A DNA stretch of 9,494 bases from Brevibacillus sp. GTDB taxonomy: Bacteria; Bacillota; Bacilli; Brevibacillales; Brevibacillaceae. The first letter of the stretch is position 1; every line of letters starts with the position of its first letter. Shown here piece after piece: positions 1 to 5,518 of this stretch. The translations under genes and the position numbers were made by a program. Location of the stretch: the NCBI GenBank assembly GCA_029240815.1, contig JARDZO010000224.1, positions 1-9,494 on the forward strand, written 5' to 3'. Under the pieces are notes generated by a model. That model did no database searches. It had not been told where the DNA came from and worked only from the letters and a program-made list of their open reading frames with translations.

Positions 1-47
1 TCAAAGGAGTCGGCAACAATGACGACGCGTTGTCCTAGCTTGAACAT
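1..47 (-). CDS. Partial gene of unknown function, N-terminus only (runs off left edge)
   Basis: The reverse strand from base 47 reads an uninterrupted start of a protein, MFKLGQRVVIVADSF, before the window ends. An AGGGAG Shine-Dalgarno site (complement of 57-62) sits nine bases ahead of the ATG, which is good spacing and the main reason to call a real gene. It is divergent from the DUF2621 gene, leaving a gap of about 180 bases that should hold both promoters. The alternating hydrophobic segment RVVIVA suggests an opening beta strand. Fifteen residues are too few to assign a family, and I do not recognise it. Confidence 0.6.
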   Translation of the reverse strand, partial: MFKLGQRVVIVADSF

Positions 48-225
48 GAGCGTCAACTCCCTAAAAAGATTAATTCTAATCATACTAAATTGTATGTGTA
101 CTTGGGAAGAGCAAACCGGCAGGATGGGCTTTTGCACAAAAAGTTTGTTGCTGTCGGTAAAATACGGTACACTTCTGTTATCAAACATTTTGGCTACTAA
201 AGTAATCAAAACGAGGTGCAGCTTC

Positions 226-669
226 ATGTCACAAATGTCCACAGGGTTTTCCCTGTTTATCGTCGGTTGGTCCATTCTTTTGGTCGGTTTGATGGGGATC
301 GGCGGGTATTTCATGTTTCGCAAGTTTTTAAAATCGATGCCCAAGAACGACGGAAAATCGGATCTCGACTGGCAAGATTATTACATCGACCAGACACGTT
401 CTCTCTGGACCGAAGAAGGTCTCACCCTTCTCAATGAATTAGTCGATCCCGTTCCGCAGTTGTTCCGTGATGTGGCGAGACGATCGATTGCGGCCAAAAT
501 CGGACAGATCGCCATGGAGGAAAAAGCGTCGACCATCTCTATCGACCTGATTGTGAAAGGTTATATTGTCGCCACACCGAAGCGTGACCATAAATGGCTG
601 ATCGCTCACTTGAAGGACAAGCAGATCGACTACACTCGATACGAGCATTACCTGAACGCCGAGGGCTGA
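226..669 (+). CDS. DUF2621 family membrane-anchored protein (YneK-like)
   Basis: A 147-residue protein with one N-terminal membrane helix (about residues 9-31) followed by a basic FRKFLK stretch and a soluble, probably cytoplasmic domain. The signature FMFRKFLKSMPKNDGKSDLDW, split here as FMFRKFLK (29-36) and DLDW (46-49), together with PVPQLFRDVARR (75-86) and KGYIVATPKRDHK (111-123), fits my memory of the DUF2621 family that includes Bacillus subtilis YneK. Function is unknown. The open frame extends upstream to base 19, but I chose the ATG at 226 because GAGGTG (213-218) lies seven bases ahead of it and the family starts just before the membrane helix. The upstream extension also overlaps the divergent gene at the left edge. 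The small membrane-protein gene follows after 68 bases and may be co-transcribed. Confidence 0.85.
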   Translation: MSQMSTGFSLFIVGWSILLVGLMGIGGYFMFRKFLKSMPKNDGKSDLDWQDYYIDQTRSLWTEEGLTLLNELVDPVPQLFRDVARRSIAAKIGQIAMEEKASTISIDLIVKGYIVATPKRDHKWLIAHLKDKQIDYTRYEHYLNAEG

Positions 670-737
670 CTTTCTGAAACCAGCAGCGTCTTCTTTCGTA
701 TAACTTGGTAGATCGATTTGCCAAGGAGAAGATGTAG

Positions 738-983
738 ATGACAGTCATACTTACCATTTTGGGTATCGGACTAGTGCTTTTCATCATTGCCGCCGTTATC
801 ATAGTAGCTCTGCTAAAAAAAGGGGCGGGCTTCCTGTGGAAGATGGGTGGCAATCGCTACCGTCGCTACAGCAGCAGTGATTACAAGCATCGCGGCCCAT
901 TTTGGAAGCAAGGCCACAAAACATACGGACATCATCATTACAGCAGAAGACATAGCAGTCGCAGCGGATTTTTCAGCAGCTAG
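738..983 (+). CDS. Small single-pass membrane protein with basic Tyr/His/Ser-rich tail
   Basis: An 81-residue protein of no family I recognise. Residues 3-26 form one very hydrophobic helix, followed by KK and an aromatic linker GFLWKM. The tail from 27 onward is strongly basic: I count 6 Lys, 7 Arg, 6 His and 5 Tyr against a single acidic residue (Asp48), with many Ser and Gly, an HHHY cluster at 65-68, and a C-terminal GFFSS. The start is supported by AAGGAG at 723-728, nine bases before the ATG. A strong intrinsic terminator begins seven bases after the stop. The positive residues after the helix predict a cytoplasmic tail, but this is inference. The composition could suit binding to nucleic acid, an anionic polymer or metal; nothing in the sequence selects among these. 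Confidence 0.75.
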   Translation: MTVILTILGIGLVLFIIAAVIIVALLKKGAGFLWKMGGNRYRRYSSSDYKHRGPFWKQGHKTYGHHHYSRRHSSRSGFFSS

Positions 984-989
984 GCAAAC

Positions 990-1024
990 AAAAGGGATGT
1001 TCCCAATGGGGACACCCCTTTTTT
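990..1024. terminator. Strong intrinsic terminator shared by convergent genes
   Basis: The arms at 990-1004 and 1008-1022 pair over 15 positions with one A-C mismatch and one G-T wobble around a three-base AAT loop. The rightward side continues into TTTTTTCTTT. It lies directly after the small membrane-protein gene. The 5' arm begins with AAAA, so the reverse strand also ends in TTTTG, and the hairpin could serve the leftward DUF502 gene with lower efficiency. Confidence 0.9.
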
Positions 1025-1076
1025 CTTTCATTCGCTCGGCCTTGATGTTTTAAAAGTCTAGCACAGCAGCCATTTC

Positions 1077-1108
1077 TTTACCTGATTGTAATTGATCATT
1101 TACCTGAT
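1077..1108. repeat. Direct repeat of 10 bp with 22-bp period at the DUF502 3' end
   Basis: The ten bases TTTACCTGAT occur at 1077-1086 and again at 1099-1108. On the reverse strand (ATCAGGTAAA) the copy met first during translation encodes the last residues SGK of the DUF502 protein, just before its TGA. The copy met second, read in the equivalent phase, continues as SGKEMAAVLDF and then TAA. The period of 22 is not a multiple of three, so a duplication or insertion here would shift the frame and shorten the protein by eight residues. Confidence 0.6.
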
Positions 1109-1638
1109 ACCCCGCCTGACACGAGAAATGCCATCGCTTCCGAGCTCTCTACATCCAAGGGGTGAACCTGCTCACTCGGAAACAATAGAAGATTACCAGC
1201 AAAATTGTACGACTGTGGAAAATAGACGGCTACGTGATCGGACAATCCGTACGCTTCCAGACTTTCTTTGGTAATAAAGCCGATAGCCTTGGCACTTCCG
1301 TCCTTGGACAGTGTGACCATAACCGGCTTATCAAAGCTTTTCTTCTCACCGACGAAAGCCCCGATCAAATCCTTGATGGATGTGTAGATCAATTTAATGA
1401 AAGGCACCTTTTCAAAAACTTTGGACACTAGAGACAGGAGCCCACGTGTCAACACATTGGAAGCGAGAAAACCAATAATCGTAATCCCGAGGATGGTCAA
1501 GACGAAACCAACTCCTGGTATCCCCAACCCCAACCAGCTGTCCACCGTGACGAAGATGGTGTACAGAATATAGACCGTGACTGCTAGGGGGATGACGTAC
1601 AGCAGGCCCTCCAGGAAATAGCGTATAAATCGTTTCAT
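1096..1638 (-). CDS. DUF502 family membrane protein
   Basis: A 180-residue protein with two N-terminal membrane helices (about residues 9-30 and 42-63) and a C-terminal domain of about 110 residues. The opening RYFLEGLLYVIPLAVTVYI, the VPFIKLIYTSIKDL segment, the VGEKKSFDKPVMV stretch and the VAVYFPQSYNFAGN motif are typical of DUF502, whose role is not established. Start is the ATG at 1638-1636, with AAGGAGA (complement of 1645-1651) six bases ahead. The gene is divergent from the sulfurtransferase and convergent with the small membrane-protein gene. The stop falls inside a 22-bp-period repeat; removing one repeat unit would give a 188-residue product ending EMAAVLDF. Most family members I recall end soon after the SGG motif, so the shortening may do little harm. 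Confidence 0.9.
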   Translation of the reverse strand: MKRFIRYFLEGLLYVIPLAVTVYILYTIFVTVDSWLGLGIPGVGFVLTILGITIIGFLASNVLTRGLLSLVSKVFEKVPFIKLIYTSIKDLIGAFVGEKKSFDKPVMVTLSKDGSAKAIGFITKESLEAYGLSDHVAVYFPQSYNFAGNLLLFPSEQVHPLDVESSEAMAFLVSGGVSGK

Positions 1639-1693
1639 GAGATGTCTCCTTCCCGCATTACCGTAAATATTGTACCCGATCAGACAGGTCTTC

Positions 1694-1702
1694 TGCTATG
1701 AT
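1694..1702 (+). promoter_or_regulatory. Extended -10 promoter element for the sulfurtransferase-DUF817 unit
   Basis: TGCTATGAT is an extended -10 element (TG, one base, TATGAT). No good -35 hexamer lies 16-18 bases upstream; TTGTAC at 1670-1675 is 21 bases away. A transcript starting near 1709 would include the Shine-Dalgarno at 1724-1728 but not the one at 1704-1708, which favours the ATG at 1733 over the in-frame GTG at 1715. Confidence 0.4.
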
Positions 1703-1732
1703 GAAGGGAAAAAAGTGAAAGTAGGGAGATTT

Positions 1733-2578
1733 ATGCAAGCACTCGTCTCGCCACAATGGCTGCACGACCATCTTCACGACGACCAAGTCGTGATCGTAGA
1801 CTGCCGATTCAACCTGAGCATCGCTGAAGCAGGTGCCGATGTTTACAAGCAGGATCACATTCCTGGCGCTCTCTACTTCCATCTGAACCGAGACCTTTCC
1901 GGCCCGAAAGGAGAGCACGGTGGACGCCATCCCCTGCCCGATCCCGAGACGTTTGCCGCTCTCTTATCTGCGGCTGGCATCGATGAAAATACAACTGTCA
2001 TCGCGTATGACGATCAGGAAATGGCGATGGCTGGACGACTTTGGTGGCTCTTGCGCTATCTCGGTCACGATAAAACAGCCGTTCTGAACGGTGGATACGC
2101 AGGTTGGAAACAAGCAGGCTATGAGGTGACGGCAGATGTGCGTACTCCACAGCCTCGCACGTTTACGCCACGAGTTCGTTCGGAAATGCTCGTAGACATT
2201 CAAGCTGTACAGGAAAGAAGCCCTGAAACAGCCCTTCTGGACTCTCGTGCAGGCGAGCGCTACCGTGGAGAGGTGGAACCACTGGATCCGAAAGCAGGTC
2301 ACATTCCAGGCGCACATCATTTCTTTTACAAAGACAATCTCGGTTCTGACTTGACCATGCTCCCAGTCGAACAACTGCAAGAGCGCGTCGCTCCGTTTGC
2401 AGAACAAGAGATCATCGTCTACTGCGGTTCCGGTGTGACGGCATGCACGAACCTGCTCGCCCTGCACGCTGCTGGACGGACTGATGTGAAGCTGTACGCA
2501 GGCAGCTGGAGCGATTGGAGCTCCTACGATCTTCCTGTTGCTGTCGGCCCTACTCCAGCTGACGAAATCAAGAAGTGA
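1733..2578 (+). CDS. Two-domain sulfurtransferase (3-mercaptopyruvate/thiosulfate type)
   Basis: A 281-residue protein with two tandem rhodanese domains, the usual length for this family. The N-terminal domain has VDCRF, HIPGA and GGYAGWKQAGY motifs but no active-site cysteine; YDDQEM occupies that position. The C-terminal domain has LLDSRAGERYRGE, GHIPGAHHF and the catalytic loop CGSGVTAC, with the nucleophile at Cys231. A CGSG loop is typical of 3-mercaptopyruvate sulfurtransferases (SseA type), whereas classical thiosulfate enzymes carry CRKG; substrate preference remains an inference. It likely forms a cysteine persulfide in the cytoplasm and passes the sulfur to cyanide, thiols or protein acceptors. 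Start is the ATG at 1733, behind GGGAG at 1724-1728 (spacing only four bases); a GTG at 1715 is possible but less likely. Its stop overlaps the next start by four bases. Confidence 0.93.
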   Translation: MQALVSPQWLHDHLHDDQVVIVDCRFNLSIAEAGADVYKQDHIPGALYFHLNRDLSGPKGEHGGRHPLPDPETFAALLSAAGIDENTTVIAYDDQEMAMAGRLWWLLRYLGHDKTAVLNGGYAGWKQAGYEVTADVRTPQPRTFTPRVRSEMLVDIQAVQERSPETALLDSRAGERYRGEVEPLDPKAGHIPGAHHFFYKDNLGSDLTMLPVEQLQERVAPFAEQEIIVYCGSGVTACTNLLALHAAGRTDVKLYAGSWSDWSSYDLPVAVGPTPADEIKK

Positions 2579-3369
2579 TAAGAGCTATCCGCCTCCTGCT
2601 CCACTTTGCCTATCAGGAGGCCATGTCCTGTCTTTTTCCGGTCTTTATTTTCGCTTCACTCGCTTTATCCAAGTTCGTGACCATCCCCGGATTAGGAAGA
2701 TACGATTTCTTGCTTCTACTGTGCTTGTTCTTTCAGGTGGTCATGGTGAAAAGTGGTCTGGAGTCGAAGGATGAGCTGAAGGTCATCACTGTTTTTCACC
2801 TGATCGGGTTAGCTTTGGAAATATTCAAGGTCCACATGGGTTCATGGGGATATCCTGAAGCCGCCTACAGCAAAGTATTTGGCGTTCCCCTTTACAGCGG
2901 ATTCATGTACGCAAGTGTGGCCAGCTACTTATGTCAGGCTTGGCGTCGCTTGGATGTTACGCTGACTGCCTGGCCCCAGCAGTGGCTTGCTGTGCTCTTA
3001 GGCGGTGCGATTTATCTCAACTTTTTTACCCATCACTTTCTGGTGGATGTACGCTGGTTTCTGATGGTAGCGATCTTTCCCGTCTTTTGGCGTACGCGCG
3101 TTCATTTCCGTGTAGCCGAGGAAAGACTCTGGATGCCTCTGCCTCTCGCCTATTTTCTGATTGGTTTTTTTATCTGGATCGCCGAAAACATCGCTACTTT
3201 TTTTGGTGCCTGGTACTACCCCAATCAGCGCGATGGCTGGGAGATCGTCCACCTCAGCAAAATCAGCTCGTGGTTTTTGCTGGTCATCGTCAGCATCATA
3301 ATAGTTGCCCAGCTCAAGCATGTGAAAAGCAAGAGGTCCAGTTTCAGCGGCACCCAAAAGCAAGTGTAG
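2575..3369 (+). CDS. DUF817 family polytopic membrane protein (YoaT-like)
   Basis: A 264-residue integral membrane protein with about seven or eight hydrophobic helices, ending in a short basic cytoplasmic-looking tail. Conserved-looking stretches are FHLIGLALEIFKVHMGSW (74-91), YSGFMYASVASYLCQAWRR (107-125), NFFTHHF (149-155) and IAENIATFFGAWYYP (202-216), which match my memory of DUF817 (B. subtilis YoaT). Function is unknown; in-membrane His75, Glu82, His153, His154 and Glu204 are candidates for a metal, haem or proton role, but that is speculation. The start is GTG in the sequence GTGA, overlapping the sulfurtransferase stop by four bases with no strong SD of its own, so it probably depends on translational coupling. 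An internal ATG at 2623 has AGGAGG only two bases away and would remove the conserved YQEAMSCLFPV segment, so I rejected it. Confidence 0.88.
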   Translation: MIRAIRLLLHFAYQEAMSCLFPVFIFASLALSKFVTIPGLGRYDFLLLLCLFFQVVMVKSGLESKDELKVITVFHLIGLALEIFKVHMGSWGYPEAAYSKVFGVPLYSGFMYASVASYLCQAWRRLDVTLTAWPQQWLAVLLGGAIYLNFFTHHFLVDVRWFLMVAIFPVFWRTRVHFRVAEERLWMPLPLAYFLIGFFIWIAENIATFFGAWYYPNQRDGWEIVHLSKISSWFLLVIVSIIIVAQLKHVKSKRSSFSGTQKQV

Positions 3370-3387
3370 TCATTTCCAAATCAATTG

Positions 3388-3427
3388 AAAAAGGCATTCC
3401 CTGTCCAAATGCGGGAAAGCCTTTTTT
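3388..3427. terminator. Bidirectional intrinsic terminator between DUF817 and MFS genes
   Basis: Arms 3388-3401 and 3413-3426 pair as AAAAAGGC/GCCTTTTT plus TTCCC/GGGAA, with one A-A mismatch and an 11-base loop. T tracts follow on both strands (TTTTTT rightward, TTTTTC leftward), so the one hairpin can end both convergent transcripts. Confidence 0.9.
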
Positions 3428-3443
3428 GTCTTTTGCACATGTT

Positions 3444-4604
3444 CTATCTGGTCACCCCGCTCAACAAGAGGCGATGAATTCCACCTGCCAGACACACTCC
3501 TGCTGTAACGAAGAAAGCAATGAAATATGAATGGTGCCAGTTCCCTAACAAACCGGCAATGATCGGACTCAAGACTGCACCCATGGACAACACTGCGGAA
3601 TAAATACTGAATACACTCCCATACAGCTCTCGCGGCGAATGCACCGTCAATAGGGTGGCCAAAGCTGGGAACAGCATGCCAAAACAAGCGCCCAAGAGAA
3701 ACATCATGATCTGAAGCGGAATCGCTACGCCAATGGCCATCGTGTAGAGCAACAGACTGAGTACTCCCAGACCTGCAAACGTGCGTTGCTCAACAGATAC
3801 CTTGTACAACCAAAACTGGCAGAGGATCGCAAGTGCACCCAGGCCCTTCAGACTGAACAGCACGCCAGTCACCGCTGGAGAAAGTCCTTGTTTTTGAATC
3901 AATAACGGAACCTCGTAAATAATCGTCCCCTGCGCGTATATGATCGCGAAGCCTCCGAGAAAGGCGGGATAGAGCAGGCGGTTTTCCAAGACAGCAGAGA
4001 GGCTGGTTTTGCCCTTCCCTTTTTGGTGGGCGGTACTGAGGCTTGGACCAAATTCGCTCCCGGGTACACGTACAGGCAAGACCAGCCATGCGAATACCCC
4101 TGCGATCAGCATGATATAACCAAGAATGATAAAGGATTGACTGTATCCAAACTGTACGGCCAAAAAGCTCCCTACAGCAGGTGACACGATCCCCGCACTC
4201 GTCAGGACCAATCCCTTTTTGCCCATGATTTGCCCTTGCTCTACCGCTGTCTTTCCTGTTTCGCCCAGCAGCGCAGAACAAGCGGGAGAAACGAATGCCA
4301 TCACAAAACCGAGCATGAGTCGAAAGGCAAAAAAGCCTTCTGTGTGCTGGACGACACCTTGGCCGATCAGCATCACCCCTGCGAGTATGAGTCCTATGGA
4401 GATAAACCACTTTTTCGGGTATCGATCCAAAAAGGGACCTGCCAGCAAATTGCCTGTCAGATTGCTAATCGCGTACCCTCCCAGAACAAAACCGATCATC
4501 GCTGCAGACACTCCCAGGATGTTTAAATACGGCGCCAATAGCGGCGTCTGCGCGTGCATGTCAAACGATACGAGAAACAACACGACAAACAGGAGAACCC
4601 TCAA
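3444..4604 (-). CDS. Major facilitator superfamily (MFS) transporter
   Basis: A 386-residue multi-spanning membrane protein with the length and hydrophobic pattern of a 12-helix MFS permease. Motif A between helices 2 and 3 is clear as GPFLDRYPKK (residues 56-65), and a longer hydrophilic segment (SLSTAHQKGKGKTS) marks the central loop between the two six-helix halves. Such proteins are proton-coupled symporters or antiporters; the substrate cannot be read from the sequence, though a drug or metabolite exporter is plausible. The open frame continues upstream to 4748, but the best start is TTG at 4604-4602, because AGGAGG (complement of 4613-4618) sits eight bases ahead and translation then opens directly with helix 1. 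The 48-residue extension is low-complexity and lacks a good SD. It is divergent from the GNAT gene. Confidence 0.92.
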   Translation of the reverse strand: MRVLLFVVLFLVSFDMHAQTPLLAPYLNILGVSAAMIGFVLGGYAISNLTGNLLAGPFLDRYPKKWFISIGLILAGVMLIGQGVVQHTEGFFAFRLMLGFVMAFVSPACSALLGETGKTAVEQGQIMGKKGLVLTSAGIVSPAVGSFLAVQFGYSQSFIILGYIMLIAGVFAWLVLPVRVPGSEFGPSLSTAHQKGKGKTSLSAVLENRLLYPAFLGGFAIIYAQGTIIYEVPLLIQKQGLSPAVTGVLFSLKGLGALAILCQFWLYKVSVEQRTFAGLGVLSLLLYTMAIGVAIPLQIMMFLLGACFGMLFPALATLLTVHSPRELYGSVFSIYSAVLSMGAVLSPIIAGLLGNWHHSYFIAFFVTAGVCLAGGIHRLLLSGVTR

Positions 4605-4612
4605 GGCATTCT

Positions 4613-4618
4613 CCTCCT
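4613..4618 (-). promoter_or_regulatory. Ribosome binding site that fixes the TTG start of the MFS gene
   Basis: The reverse strand reads AGGAGG here, eight bases before the TTG at 4604. An ATG lies inside the spacer, but its frame closes at once (ATG CCT TGA), so the TTG is the only start in the transporter frame at a proper distance. Confidence 0.75.
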
Positions 4619-4773
4619 CTCCTTGGGTGTTACCGTCTTTGTCCCAGTATATGAAGAGAGTCGTCCAATTAGGATAAGAAAAGGGCTTACTATCAAATGA
4701 CCAGAAAAAAAGAAAAATAGCTGGTCTACAGGAAAACGCGCCAGCCATGTCAAAGACATCTCTTCTGCCTATC

Positions 4774-4786
4774 AGAAAGGATGGTG
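4774..4786 (+). promoter_or_regulatory. Near-perfect Shine-Dalgarno ahead of the GNAT start
   Basis: AGAAAGGATGGTG matches the full complement of the 16S rRNA 3' end (AGAAAGGAGGTG) apart from one inserted T. It ends six bases before the TTG at 4793. The ATG at 4781 lies inside this site and so is an unlikely start. Confidence 0.55.
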
Positions 4787-4792
4787 CTCACT

Positions 4793-5335
4793 TTGATCGT
4801 AATGGAAACAGAACGGCTCTACCTGCGCTACCAAACAGAGGACGATGCCGCCTTTATTCTCGAACTCGTAAACGACCCTGCCTGGCTACAGTTTATCGGG
4901 GATCGTGGTGTCCGCACTCTCGAGGACGCCCGCTCCTACATTGTGAATGGTGCAATCCGCTCCTATGAAAAAGACGGATTTGGCTTTTATCTCGTCGAAT
5001 GCAAAAAAGACCACGCCCTGCTTGGGATGTGTGGCCTGGTGAAAAGAGATGGGTTGGAAGATGTCGATATCGGATTCGCTTTCCTGCCCGCCTATCGGTC
5101 AAAAGGCTATGCCCACGAAGCAGCCTCCGCCGTCATGCAATACGCTATACAAACATTGGGTCTGACAAGAGTGGTCGCGATCACGACGCAAGACAATCAC
5201 GCTTCCGGCCGTTTGCTAGAAAAGCTCGGCCTGCGTTTCGAGCGTCTGATTCAGATGCCAAATGATCCGGAAGTACTCAAACTGTTCGTCTATGATACAT
5301 CTCTTTCCCTCAGCAAATCAGAAGCGTCACATTAA
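4793..5335 (+). CDS. GNAT family N-acetyltransferase (RimJ/RimL-type)
   Basis: A 180-residue cytoplasmic acetyltransferase that would transfer the acetyl group of acetyl-CoA to an amine, such as a protein N-terminus or a small molecule. It opens with the typical ETERLYLRYQTEDDAAFI of the RimJ/RimL-like branch. It carries the acetyl-CoA pyrophosphate-binding motif RSKGYA (Arg102-Ala107) after the beta strand DIGFAFLP, and the C-terminal DNHASGRLLEKLGL motif. The substrate cannot be predicted. I prefer the TTG at 4793, six bases after a near-complete Shine-Dalgarno. Alternatives in the same frame are ATG 4781 (inside that site), GTG 4784 and ATG 4802. Divergent from the MFS gene and convergent with prfC; it appears to be a single-gene unit. 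Confidence 0.9.
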   Translation: MIVMETERLYLRYQTEDDAAFILELVNDPAWLQFIGDRGVRTLEDARSYIVNGAIRSYEKDGFGFYLVECKKDHALLGMCGLVKRDGLEDVDIGFAFLPAYRSKGYAHEAASAVMQYAIQTLGLTRVVAITTQDNHASGRLLEKLGLRFERLIQMPNDPEVLKLFVYDTSLSLSKSEASH

Positions 5336-5464
5336 ATGATGGGTGCTATTGGTAAACGTAAGATTTCATGAGGGAGAATGCCCGGACTCGCCCCAAATAA
5401 ACTCAGGGGTAAGTCAGTTTTAGACTGTCCGTGACAAGATTTGCATGTAGACCGCCTCAGAAAT
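5336..5464. other. Intergenic stretch with an imperfect 10-bp hairpin
   Basis: This gap has no credible gene. At 5385-5394 and 5406-5415, GACTCGCCCC pairs with GGGGTAAGTC (one mismatch, one G-T wobble) around an 11-base loop, followed by AGTTTTAGAC. The short T run makes it at best a weak rightward terminator for the acetyltransferase gene. The rest, up to the prfC terminator, shows nothing I recognise. Confidence 0.35.
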
Positions 5465-5496
5465 AAAGGACCCCACCGTTATCTGTGAGGTCCCTT
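5465..5496 (-). terminator. Intrinsic terminator of prfC
   Basis: On the reverse strand AAGGGACCTCAC pairs with GTGGGGTCCTTT over 12 positions (two G-T wobbles) around an eight-base loop, then runs into ATTTC. It lies 23 bases after the prfC stop. The rightward side has only a mixed T/C tract, so it mainly serves prfC but may also stop read-through from the acetyltransferase gene. Confidence 0.85.
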
Positions 5497-5518
5497 CCTA
5501 TTCTATCTTCTGCTTTGC

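Noticed and set aside
19..225. N-terminal extension of the DUF2621 protein by 69 residues
   Set aside because: It overlaps the divergent gene at the left edge, has no family resemblance, and the ATG at 226 has a proper Shine-Dalgarno.
539..853. Reverse-strand open frame across the end of the DUF2621 gene and the start of the small membrane-protein gene
   Set aside because: It crosses two better-supported genes on the other strand and has no convincing ribosome binding site or domain.
847..1053. Alternative + strand frame inside the small membrane-protein gene
   Set aside because: It runs through the strong terminator at 990-1024 and lacks an SD; the frame from 738 has one.
1715..1732. GTG start for the sulfurtransferase
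   Set aside because: Its SD would fall at or before the likely transcription start set by the extended -10 at 1694-1702, and homologues begin near MQALVSPQWL.
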